Assembly: GCA_947179485.1 (NCBI GenBank)
Contig: OX359249.1
Coordinates: 46,637,415-46,701,414 of the forward strand
Direction: 5' to 3'
From: Allacma fusca
Taxonomy: Eukaryota; Arthropoda; Collembola; Symphypleona; Sminthuridae
DNA length: 64,000 nt
The position numbers and the translations under genes were made by a program. Positions 55,401-63,200 of the stretch are shown piece after piece. Positions within the stretch are counted from its first letter, which is position 1; every line of letters begins with the position of its first letter. The notes beneath the pieces were generated by a model. That model made no database searches, was not told the DNA's origin, and worked only from the letters and a program-made list of their open reading frames with translations.

Positions 55401-58400
55401 CCCATAATATACTGACAGTCAACATTAGCGTTATTGCCGAAAGACTTATAATCATAACTTCAATTATTATTGTATACTATACCTCCAAGTCTTACGTTAT
55501 GGTAGTTGGCGTTCTCGAAATAACAACTGACAAAGTCGTAACTACCCATGTTGTAAATTTTGTTCGAGAATAACCCCCCTGGATTTTTATTCGCAATAGC
55601 AGTGCCCATTAAATATGGAATGGAGGTAAAGCATGAGTCAAATATTACGTTGTGTTGTAAACAGTTCATGCTCACTTAATTTAATGTTTCCGCACGAGAA
55701 AATCAAGATCCTAAACCTGAATCTTACGCACCCGGGTTTTTATCCACAAGGTTCGTTTGTTCTTGTTACCCTAAGGTAATATTGTATTTCTACAATCCGT
55801 AGCACAGAACTGAATAATTTTATACAAATCCACGTTATATTATTCATGAGAAACTTGAATTTTGAGGGGATGTAGATACTTCAAGAATTTTAGATATTTT
55901 ATACTCAAACTTCAGAAAATTGTCTCGGGCATCAAACATTTTGATCGAACTTCAGAAACTTTTGGCTAAAGTTCAGATATTCTACTTTCTTCTGCTAGAA
56001 AACTAATTGAAGGGTCCTTTAATTTTAAAAGACTACTTTGACCAGCGTAGATTTTAAAATATAACTTTTGCCACTAGGACAATCATTACGTTTTTTGCGA
56101 ATTACGGGTTTTTCCAAGTGGTACTTCTTGAAAATTTCCCTGACGATTTGAAATCCCAACCCTCGAAAGTCCTTACAAAGGATATTAAGAATTTCAGAGA
56201 AGCATCATAATACACATCTGTGTAACGAGGATATCATCTAAATTTTAGGTAATGCCGTTACGACTAAATACTTTGTAGTGTAGAATGTTACACAGTGACC
56301 CAGAGTACAATGCATCCTCTGGACCAGCAAGTAGAATGACTCTAATTTCCTGTAATGTTGCAATTCAGAACTTCCAAAGGTAGAATCCTCCAGTTTTAAT
56401 TAGCAGTAACTGAGGTGAAGCAAGTAAAAACTATAAATTTAAAGCATCACATTGTTTTTCCAGTGTTATTCAAACTGATGGCTTAACTACATAAAAGCTA
56501 CTGGCAAATACGAAATTAATAGAGCTATCTATTATACAGGGCTTTTTGTGTTTTCTCAGCCTAAGATTGTCTGTGCAGGAAAAGTTCAAGAAGATATTAG
56601 AGGCATGGAACCCACCATTTATTAACCACAGTGGTTCTGTGTACTTATCTGTAGTAAATGGTAAAGGTGAAATAAAAATGTCCCCATGTATGTATCAATT
56701 AAATAGATTGCTGTGATAATTCTACCGATTAATTTTCCTTCTATGATTGAATTTCCTTCTATGATTGAATTTCCCACAATTTTGCATTCCTTCATAGTTA
56801 AAAGACTTTTAATTTTATAATTACATTCATTATTTCCCCTCAAAATAGTTTGGAAATTCCCTGACCATAATCAAAGTTCTCAAACGGTATGTGGAGCTAG
56901 AATAACCTTGACGAATCCAAATATCGGAATTAATTAGAGGAAACTGTACTAATGATTGCTTTGTGTTGGGATTCAGAGGATTATTTATCTGTTGCTCACA
57001 AAACCACACAATGCATAAATATAGGTAATTAGGCCTTGCAAAAATAAAGCTGCCTCCTGCGTTAGCATATACAAATGAGGATGTGCAATGCAAAGGATTT
57101 TAGAGCTGCATAAAGGACTAATTTGTGTTTTCTGGGATACTACTGTATGCAACGTGAGTATTTTGTATGATAATCAAATCTTGTTTGAACACAGCCCAGT
57201 GTATTCAAAAACTTTGTATTCTATTCAATTGTTTTAATTATTTGGCTGCCTTTACTAGTGAGACCGTCCTTGGGGATGTATTACATTAGTAGAACTAGAC
57301 CCACCCGAGCGAGGATATTTTAATTCGGATAAAATGAAACTATTTCAGCACAACCGAGCTATTAATAGTGGACTCAATGTACTGTATTCCTACAGGGTTA
57401 CAAAATGAACACAAGGACATCTCACACGCAATTATTTCGTTCAAACAATCCTACCTTCCAGCATTAGTTGAACCATAAGTTTTACTTATTCATACGTGCG
57501 TGTATGAGAACTCTTATGGAAATAAAATATGTGACATTTATCACATTAAAATTTTCCAGCAGTTACTAAAAATTCAATTAAAAAAGTAGTAATGTCATTT
57601 AAGCCAAATAGAAGGTGAGGTCGTACAAAAAAAGGTATACTCCAAAATGAGAATACAATTTTCACTTTGCGGTCTCTCAATTACAAACTTTCGAGGGAGT
57701 GCTAATTCAATTATTCCGTTCACGTAATGGTAGCAGCGGTAGTAATATTATCAAGGCTCTCCTAGTGTTCCCGTAGCTTCAAGAAAGGCACTGGGATTTT
57801 ATACATCGTTCAGGAAAGAAACCTTAAAAATATTAGTTATAAGGGAGTACCATATGTAACTAGAGATCCCTCCAGCGTTCTGTTCAAATTCTATAAGTAT
57901 GGTCCCAAGGGAGTACCTCAGTATGATACTTAGGAAATAGAAAATGGGAAGGAGAAACGTCTCACGCAAGTTCAAATACTTTCTTAAATGTGGTGAAGCT
58001 ATGGTGAAAATAGAGTGTACAACTTAGACTCGTATAATTATGGCTATTTCCCCATTACGGAACTAACAAGTGTGGAGAATGGAGCGAGCAGCTAGAATTA
58101 GTACTGTTTCAGGGAAAAAGGGTAGATATTTCAAGTGGTTGGGCGATAAGGAATGACTAAATTATATTGTGACTTTCATTGGTATTCCAGGTTATCAAAA
58201 TGTTGGCTGTAGTCGTCCTCTTATTTGCTCTTTGCTGGCTCCCTTTGCAGAGCTACAACTTTCTCCAGAGTATCTTCAGCGCCATCAATGAGTAAGTCCA
58301 TTTGTTTTTATCAGTTTTTTTTTCTTTTCAGACTTTTTTATAGTTTTTTTTAAGGCCTGGATTTAATTATCTACTCCTACTCATAGGAACTTCTCATTTT

Positions 58401-60292
58401 TAATATTTGCTAATGCTCCCTATGGTCACCCGCTATTCCTGTCTCTGTATAGTTCATACTTTCTCCTCTTCCTCCCGTCCTAGTTGCCTGGATCAGTTTT
58501 ATTGTAAATACATATTTCTTTCGAGTGTTTGCAAGGTTAAATTCTTTCAGTGCATTAGAGAAAGTGAGATTTGAGAGTTGTCCTGCCGGTGATGCACTCA
58601 CTCGCGCTGATTTCATTGGAAGAATGGTGTGATTCATACAGAAGAATAGTGAATTCGTAGACAAAAAGATTAATCGGATTTCACAGCACGTCAAAGATAA
58701 AAGACCTTCAATGATGAACTGAATGGATGAGCTCTTTATTCACTTCAGAAAGTCCTTGCTGCTTTCACTTCCCTCAGCAGGGATATCTGCTGGCGGAAAT
58801 CAAAACGTATAGCTGTATCTATATAATTTATGTATCTAAGTACAGAAACTTATCCTTCTGAGTTACATCTCTCAGTTATCTCTTACTTTCTACGTCACTT
58901 TCTCTTGTCCTCACCCTATGAACTCCTAGGAGTCCTGGTTTGATAGTTGAGAGTTCTGGGGACAAGTCGGAGAAAATCCGTACCATTCACTTGTATCCTG
59001 TGAATACATAAATATTCCTTATCATGTTGAAAAAAAAAATGTTTTTACATACTTTTACTGTTGTACTTGGTAAAATGATTCCTATGATAATTTATGGGTT
59101 TTACAAACTCAGTGCAGCCATGGCTAAGCTGGCCGGTCCAGGCTACACGGGCCGGGACATATGTAAGTATATGAGTGGGGAGAAAGCACATGCATACATT
59201 AGTTTTTTGGATTTATTGCAATCTGTGCGTAATATTAATGGTGATTTTCGACATTTTTTCCCTTGGCATATAATGTAACGCCGTTTCGCCTCATGGATAA
59301 TTTATGGCTTGGGGATAAATCCCATGGAGCATTCCAGGATTTCCTACAGACTCTGTGGGCATATGGCATTAGCTTCTTTATTGACAAAGAGCGGATAATG
59401 TAATGCGGTACAGACAAAACCAATTAACTATTAGAAATCCCTTGTTGAACCTGGCACTTTTGATGGGGTAATTAATTAAGTCATAATCTGCTCCGTGTTG
59501 TCTCCGGCCGGAACGGCTCATAAATCATGCGGAACCTCAAAAGGATCTTTGGAAAGTGGTTGTTATTAATGCGCGGATTAGTGCTACTATTTTGGATGGT
59601 GTTGTATGAGGGCATGCCTATGCATACTTTAGGATCATAATCCACCTTCCACAATCACACCTACTCATATGCCAGGTAAATGATGGATGATATCCCGGAC
59701 TTTAATGCAGCTATCATGTACCTACATGCTTGCTTAATTTCCCGTTTTAATCTACCACTCCTTGTGAGACTGTAAATCTAAGTTGATGGAAATTTGGGGT
59801 AAATAACTAGTCAAAATAGTTATGGTTACAGTAACTAATCTCCTTCCGTCTCATTTTTTTATTTTCAGATTCCAGTACATTAACATGGTGTGGTTTGCGA
59901 TGCATTTGGTAAGTGAAATCGGAGGGAATGGTTTTTACTTGGGGAAAAAAACCTCTCTCTTCAAATATTTCTCTGGGGCTTCCCTACACTTTTCTTTATG
60001 GGCTGCATATTGCAGTCGAATTTCCTTCACCCGCAGATTTATTTCAGCCCCGAGTGTTCTTGTTGATTTACGAAAGTGGTGTTTTTGCATGCTTGTTATT
60101 TTGTTCTGTATGGAGAAAATATTGTATGACTACATAGATAAATAAATACTGTGTGAATAAGTTCACTTGGCTGGATACCTTTTGAAGGTTATGGATCATG
60201 ATGGTTTTGGTAAAAATGAATAATTTTGGTATATTTTTCAGATGGCCATGTCGAACTCATGCTGCAATCCTTTTATCTATGCCATTTACAAT
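25194..60292 (+). CDS. Lkr: Kinin (leucokinin) receptor-like GPCR, ten exons, 3' end missing
   Basis: Spliced gene for a seven-transmembrane receptor in the plasma membrane that should bind insect-kinin-type neuropeptides and signal through G proteins (role inferred from family). Exons: 25194-25406, 31892-31961, 32098-32189, 37407-37470, 37563-37671, 39151-39344, 39668-39708, 58191-58291, 59869-59908, 60242-60292. Joined, they give 325 residues without a stop: TM1 with G62-N63, NLALAD in TM2 (86-91), C118 paired with C198, DRY at 142-144, W168 in TM4, CWLP at 276-279 in TM6 and NPFIY at 317-321 in TM7. Kinin-receptor hallmarks recalled from the Drosophila protein are MRTVTNM, IPFQFQAALLQ, FCPFVQ, LSVNVSVFTL, APGNA and SRD..L.NKKKVIKML. 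Helix 8 and the tail are absent from the window. A sister orphan receptor of the same clade cannot be excluded. Confidence 0.85.
25407..31891 (+). other. Intron 1 (6485 bp)
   Basis: Donor GTTAGT, acceptor ATTTACAG. Mostly unstructured AT-rich sequence, with an AT-rich simple repeat at 26467-26535. Two open frames shortly after exon 1 (25591-25872 and 25949-26311) are uninterrupted for 93 and 120 codons, but they match no family I know and have no obvious splice context. They are treated as chance. Confidence 0.8.
26467..26535. repeat. AT-rich simple repeat with duplicated TATATGAATATAT
   Basis: About 70 bp of almost pure A/T with TATC/GATA words. ATATATGAATATAT occurs twice, about 23 bp apart, around a near-palindromic CTATCTATAGATA core. 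This is an ordinary low-complexity region inside intron 1. Confidence 0.7.
31892..31961 (+). CDS. Lkr: Receptor exon 2: intracellular loop 1 and TM2
   Basis: Encodes residues 72-94 plus one base of G95. It opens with the ICL1 signature RRMRTVTN and carries the TM2 motif NLALAD with the conserved Asp at 91. The acceptor is TTATTTACAG and the donor GTGAGT, phase 1 at the 3' end. Joining to exon 1 keeps the exact ICL1 length remembered for the Drosophila receptor. Confidence 0.92.
31962..32097 (+). other. Intron 2 (136 bp)
   Basis: A short GT-AG intron (GTGAGT ... TACCCGCAG) interrupting the glycine codon at the end of TM2. Nothing else was seen in it. Confidence 0.88.
32098..32189 (+). CDS. 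Lkr: Receptor exon 3: end of TM2, ECL1, start of TM3
   Basis: Encodes the rest of G95 through Q125. LFAIPFQFQAALLQKWNLP is the most diagnostic block of the gene and closely follows the kinin receptor sequence I recall. C118 in FMCAFC is the conserved TM3 cysteine that should form the disulfide to ECL2. The exon ends in phase 0 at CCTTTTGTCCAG before donor GTAAGT. Confidence 0.93.
32190..37406 (+). other. Intron 3 (5217 bp)
   Basis: Donor GTAAGT, acceptor TTTGTTTACAG. No gene or transposon was recognised. It contains a perfect 11-bp-stem hairpin at 37266-37294 close to the acceptor. It also contains the longest unexplained open frame of the window (33640-34068, 142 codons), which has no recognisable domain. 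Confidence 0.82.
37266..37294. repeat. Perfect inverted repeat, 11-bp stem, 7-nt loop
   Basis: CCTATTGATAA is followed by seven bases and then by its exact reverse complement TTATCAATAGG. It lies about 110 bp upstream of the exon 4 acceptor inside intron 3. It could be a local RNA hairpin or simply a chance palindrome; there is no sign that it is a transposon terminus. Confidence 0.6.
37407..37470 (+). CDS. Lkr: Receptor exon 4: TM3 and DRY motif
   Basis: Encodes residues 126-146 plus one base of V147. LSVNVSVFTLATIALDRYRA contains the class A E/DRY motif at 142-144, the G-protein activation switch. The exon is 64 nt long and ends in phase 1 just after DRYRA, a common intron site in this clade. 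The donor is GTTAGT. Confidence 0.93.
37471..37562 (+). other. Intron 4 (92 bp)
   Basis: The shortest intron of the gene, GTTAGT ... CTGTGTTTCAG, splitting the valine codon after DRYRA. It is stop-free for much of its length in one frame, but removing it restores the continuous TM3-ICL2-TM4 sequence. Confidence 0.88.
37563..37671 (+). CDS. Lkr: Receptor exon 5: ICL2 and TM4
   Basis: Encodes the rest of V147 through two bases of R183. It begins with the typical LHPLSARASK intracellular loop, then TM4 (about 160-177) with the conserved Trp at 168 and a Pro at 177. The following TELDF stretch starts ECL2 and looks divergent from the Drosophila protein, as this loop usually is. The exon ends in phase 2 before donor GTAATT. 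Confidence 0.9.
37672..39150 (+). other. Intron 5 (1479 bp)
   Basis: Donor GTAATT, acceptor TTAATTTTCAG. No feature was found inside. Confidence 0.85.
39151..39344 (+). CDS. Lkr: Receptor exon 6: ECL2, TM5 and start of ICL3
   Basis: Encodes the last base of R183 through one base of E248; the largest coding exon after exon 1. C198 (KPFCEN) is the ECL2 cysteine partnering C118. TM5 spans about 211-231, with the conserved Pro at 223 in QYFFPLIII and Tyr at 231. ICL3 begins with LWGATAPGNA, a kinin-receptor-type block. The donor is GTATTT, phase 1. Confidence 0.92.
39345..39667 (+). other. Intron 6 (323 bp)
   Basis: GTATTT ... TTGATTTACAG, splitting the codon for E248. No internal feature was seen. 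Confidence 0.85.
39668..39708 (+). CDS. Lkr: Receptor exon 7: ICL3 micro-exon
   Basis: A 41-nt exon encoding the end of E248 and residues 249-261, DSRDAAILRNKKK. It corresponds to the conserved short ICL3 segment (SRD..L.NKKK) before TM6. It is flanked by acceptor TTTACAG and donor GTAAGA and returns to phase 0. Its small size makes it easy for gene predictors to miss. Confidence 0.9.
39709..44378 (+). other. Intron 7, proximal part
   Basis: First 4.7 kb of the 18.5-kb intron that splits ICL3 from TM6. No coding exon could be linked to the receptor. An open frame on the minus strand at 42631-42873 with a hydrophobic start and four cysteines is noted as a finding only. Confidence 0.75.
44379..44386. 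repeat. Left target-site duplication of the hAT-like element
   Basis: GACGTCTC directly abuts the left terminal inverted repeat and is repeated exactly at 45362-45369. Eight base pairs is the duplication length typical of hAT transposons. The bases outside the two copies differ (T on the left, C on the right), so the match is exactly eight. Confidence 0.88.
44400..44640. repeat. Left GGAACGGAAC-type subterminal repeats
   Basis: Clusters of GGAAC, GTTCC and GGGACCGGGAC words in direct and inverted order, standing out as GC-rich islands against AT-rich DNA. A similar cluster occupies the opposite end of the element. The arrangement resembles the short subterminal motifs of hAT elements; direct binding is inferred, not shown. 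Confidence 0.75.
45130..45335. repeat. Right GGAACGGAAC-type subterminal repeats
   Basis: At least seven CGGAACGGAA-like words between 45140 and 45335, including TTTCGGAACGGAACGG twice in close variants. It mirrors the left cluster in composition. Together they mark the two functional ends of the transposon. Confidence 0.75.
45362..45369. repeat. Right target-site duplication of the hAT-like element
   Basis: GACGTCTC, identical to 44379-44386, immediately follows the right terminal inverted repeat. The exact identity suggests a fairly recent insertion or a well-preserved site. Confidence 0.88.
45370..53238 (+). other. Intron 7, middle part
   Basis: About 7.9 kb of intron between the two transposons. 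A (TG)n run lies at 51527-51545 and ACATATGTA words at 49143 and 50198. No exon, RNA gene or further complete mobile element was recognised. Confidence 0.72.
51527..51545. repeat. (TG)n microsatellite
   Basis: An uninterrupted TG dinucleotide run of about 19 bp within intron 7. Confidence 0.9.
53287..53297. repeat. Left 11-bp direct repeat flanking the foldback element
   Basis: TCGAATTTTCA recurs exactly at 54259-54269. The match extends weakly outward on the 5' side (15 of 17 bases including CT.GA.). This is a probable target-site duplication; 9 bp is usual for Drosophila FB elements and 9-11 bp for MULE-type elements. Confidence 0.65.
53304..53459. repeat. Left outer arm: ACTGCCAC repeats
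   Basis: About nine copies of (A/C)ACTGCCA(C) with variable 1-6 bp spacers. The first 73 bp are mirrored almost exactly at 54181-54253. In one frame the repeats read as a proline/glutamine/leucine-rich peptide (PPSQLPKSQLPP...), which is a by-product of the repeat. Confidence 0.82.
53464..53835. repeat. 24-bp tandem array, ~15 copies
   Basis: The unit is ATGCTAAGTCCCATGGTAAA followed by ACCA, with a T/A variant at the GGTTAA/GGTAAA position. Fifteen copies run with high identity from 53464, and a degenerate part-copy ends near 53835. Because the unit is a multiple of three, it is open on both strands: MLSPMVKP repeats on the + strand and MGLSIGFT repeats on the minus strand. This is a repeat artefact unless expression is shown. 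Confidence 0.92.
53899..54090. repeat. 25-bp tandem array, ~7.7 copies
   Basis: The unit is AGCTATGAGACTTAGCATAG followed by TATTT, with GAT/GAG and TTA/TTC/TTT variants. It starts at 53899 and copies recur every 25 bp to a partial eighth at 54074-54090. Its reverse complement, beginning ATGCTAAGTCTCATAGCTAAA, aligns with the 24-bp unit of the left array. The two arrays are thus diverged halves of one inverted pair. Confidence 0.9.
54122..54253. repeat. Right outer arm: GTGGCAGT repeats
   Basis: About eight copies of GTGGCAGTTGTG-like words, the reverse complement of the left outer arm. The last 73 bp match it at 71 of 73 positions; the inner part is more diverged. Confidence 0.82.
54259..54269. 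repeat. Right 11-bp direct repeat flanking the foldback element
   Basis: TCGAATTTTCA, identical to 53287-53297 and in the same orientation. It defines the right boundary of the insertion. Confidence 0.65.
54553..58190 (+). other. Intron 7, distal part
   Basis: Ends with the acceptor TTGGTATTCCAG at exon 8. No exon or transposon was recognised. Around 55900-56000 the words AACTTCAGAAA/AAGTTCAGA recur a few times without a regular period. Confidence 0.78.
58191..58291 (+). CDS. Lkr: Receptor exon 8: TM6 and ECL3
   Basis: Encodes residues 262-294 plus two bases of E295. VIKMLAVVVLLFALCWLPLQ carries the CWxP toggle motif of class A TM6 at 276-279. ECL3 follows. The join to the NKKK end of exon 7 across an 18.5-kb intron reproduces the continuous NKKKVIKML block of kinin receptors, which supports the splice. 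The donor is GTAAGT, phase 2. Confidence 0.92.
58292..59868 (+). other. Intron 8 (1577 bp)
   Basis: GTAAGT ... TTATTTTCAG, splitting the codon for E295. T-rich low-complexity sequence follows the donor at 58307-58352. Nothing else was seen. Confidence 0.85.
59869..59908 (+). CDS. Lkr: Receptor exon 9: start of TM7
   Basis: A 40-nt exon completing E295 and encoding residues 296-308, FQYINMVWFAMHL. It aligns with the I..VWF segment that opens TM7 in kinin receptors. The acceptor ATTTTCAG is preferred over a second AG seven bases downstream because only the first preserves the frame and the family pattern. The donor is GTAAGT, phase 0. Confidence 0.88.
59909..60241 (+). other. Intron 9 (333 bp)
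   Basis: GTAAGT ... TATTTTTCAG. A long open frame (59822-60145) runs across exon 9 into this intron, but reading through would destroy the MSNSC/NPxxY junction. It is therefore a shadow. Confidence 0.85.
60242..60292 (+). CDS. Lkr: Receptor exon 10: TM7 with NPxxY
   Basis: Encodes residues 309-325, MAMSNSCCNPFIYAIYN. It contains the class A NPxxY motif at 317-321. The exon ends in phase 0 before donor GTAAGT, exactly where helix 8 (normally EKFKREF in this family) should start. It is the last exon I can assign; no stop codon is reached. Confidence 0.93.
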
Positions 60293-63200
60293 GTAAGTAT
60301 TTTATCATATTCTAGCCAGTTATGTACAGTGGCATTTGTCTGGATTACATAAGTCTTTGGCCTTTCGGTGAGGCATGGCTGGGTCCGTAGTTTGGCCAGC
60401 CAGGAGAATACCGATGTTGTCCATTTTCATGAAGGCATTTTTAAAGTCGGAATAAATGGGAGGAAATATTTCACCACTCTCTGAGTATTGGTTTCCCTTA
60501 TTTTTTACACACCCACATCTCTCCCGTTCTTTATGCTCAAGTAGGGAGGAGAAAGCCCTGGAAAAGAAACTTAATATGTTCTCCATATGTGAAGTATGGG
60601 CTGGTTTCACATGAGGAAAGAGAAAAGTTGTTACTCAAGAGGGGAATCGCTTGTGTCAAGCCATTCTCTCGCTCTGGCTTCATGCTAGACTCTTAAAGAT
60701 ACAAAGACTAAGTGGGCTTCCATTTTATCTAATGGCCAGCTGGATCGGCCCTAGTAAACTGAGGGAAAATAGGACCAGAGGACCGTAAAAGGTTGAGAAT
60801 TTACTCAGCATCCGAATGAACTGGCTCCGCCGTTTCAACCCTCCACGTATCTATGTAGATACATACATGCGTGTGAACATGTAGTCCTGAAAACTTAGGG
60901 ATTTATAATTGGACCGTTTCCAGACTCAGCTTGGGAGTAAAGAATGCATTTGTGACAGCTTGGCTATATTTGCTTGTACATGCGGAGACGTTCCTTTACC
61001 TATTTACATATCTACACGGCACACATGCATGGGAGAAGCCCATGTGAGTCGTCCCAGGATGTGTGTCAGTTAGCTCTCCGGAAGCACCGTATGTAAGCAT
61101 GACCAGTGACACAAATTCTTCAAACAGAATCCGTTTTGCTCATTCAGTCCTCTGTGCATTTAGTCCCGTCCCTTCAATTTAGGGAAAGTAGCCGGAGCTT
61201 CCTTTGGGTTGAGAGTCTAGAAAGCGGAGGGAAGTCTACTGGAAAAAATATTGAGGGGATAAAATAGCATAACTTGGATGTCTTCTCTCGCTGGGAATTT
61301 TTTGGGAGGCTGGAGGAAACTGAATCCAGATTCCGTGCCCAGCTTGTGAGTAGGACCAACAGAGACGAGGGCATAATTTCAGGACACAGCAGTGTCAAAG
61401 CATGTACTTATTTTTCTACACCACTGCATATAAAATGAAATTTGGGAGTGGTCGTGTTGGAAGGAGTATACGTAACATTTCAAATCTATTTGGTATCGGT
61501 TGAATGTACAATTTCATTTCCCAGTGCATCTAACTGCTGCTATTTATTTGTGTATGAATTTCACACGGCTTCAAATTACGGTTTAGATCTCGGTTTATTA
61601 TGGTTTCTACACATCTTTAAATAGTTTAGTCTCACCGTCACTATCCCATTATATTTAATTATTTGTGTAGAAACCATTTTTATTTCTGTAATTCTAATTA
61701 TAAAAACTCACCAAGAGCGAGCACAGTGGCAAGTGAGCACCAATCGACCCTCAGAAATGTCTCTGAAACCCATGGGTACTGTTATTTTTATGGAGCAACT
61801 ATACTTTTGAAACGTTGCTTGAGTCTAATAATTTTAAAAGTAGTAATTTGTAAGAATGTCCCAACCAGTGACATTTGATGGGGGAACAATCTCTAGAGAA
61901 ATTCTTCCGGAATATCTATTATGGACAAGGGAACTCCCCGCGTTTGCAGTTACGCATAACTCTAAGCTCCCTTTTAATGGTGTCCTGGAGACATATGTAT
62001 ATTTGAGTCCGTTTTCGGTTTACTTCTATCTGTATGCGTGCCATTGGAATGTAAACAAGGTATTTGTAAAGATGACAATGGCGACTGAGACCTTTCTTCA
62101 ATGATCTCGATACAACTTCCCTGAAGCAATGTAGAGGACCTTGTGCTGGAAACTTGCCTCAAGTTAGTTACAGAGACACCGTAATAGATTGTTGTACTTG
62201 TGGAGGCGGACTGGATTACATTTTAGAACATGAATTTAAGGACGGATAATTTCCTAGAATGAGATTTACTCCGTCAGAGTCGTTATAAATTGGGGGGTTC
62301 CCGTCCCAGCCAGGGGCACTTTGAGTGAACTCCGAAACAAGTTTTTATATAGGAGGATGAATTTTGGACGGAAAAATAAATCATGTTGCTCTTTCGCTCT
62401 CCCTAACTTCAACTTTGAGAATAATCAAGTACTTGACGTAGTTCTTCCTTATGGAGAGGCTGTGGTGAAAGGCTCAAGCGGAGTGCTACTCATATTTTCA
62501 AGGAGGAAGTTGAGAATTTTGTTGGTAATAAACGAGGATGTGCATGAGTACCGTTAGCATTACTTATTATGATAATATATTAGACTCAAGCGTAACACTT
62601 GATTTTATGACGTGCTCATCCTACATCTAGTAATTTGAAACTGCTGAATGAATATGTTCATGTGAGGACTCCGAGAGATGCATCAGCAGTTGGGATAGAT
62701 AGACTAAAATAATCAGTTCCACACACAGCTGGCGCACGAGTATAATACACAAACAGTGAAACAGACAAACGTTGAGCTTCTCAGAACATCACAAGCTTCT
62801 CAGTTACTTGAAGTTTCTCCTCCCTGACGTTGATGGAACCATTCCCAGAAAGATTTATAGTACTAAACATTTCTTGACAATCCTAATAATTCAAATACAT
62901 GATAGCGTAGCAAATATTAGGTTATTTGTAGAACACATTTGAAAGCAACCCGACGCCGAAAAAGGGAGAGGCAAGAGAAAGTAATTTCAGATCGCTTGTT
63001 GACAAAATGAATTATATCAGTTAAAAGTAATTATTTCGGATTTACTTTCCTTTGATTACGCTGCGCTAGACATAATGATAATTAGATATATCTGTATAAA
63101 TAGGAAAGAAGGTACTTTACATCAAAGTAAAAACAAGCTTTTTTTCTTTTTCTTTAATAATTATTATTGCCAAAGCGTTAAAAGCCGGAATGTGATCGCA

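Noticed and set aside
59822..60145. 107-codon frame spanning exon 9
   Set aside because: It arises by reading through intron 9; splicing to exon 10 gives the conserved TM7.
25194..60292. Tachykinin or SIFamide receptor as alternative identity
   Set aside because: The TM2-TM3 block (LFAIPFQFQAALLQ, FCPFVQ) and the short ICL3 (APGNA..SRD..NKKK) differ from what I recall of tachykinin and SIFamide receptors and fit kinin receptors.
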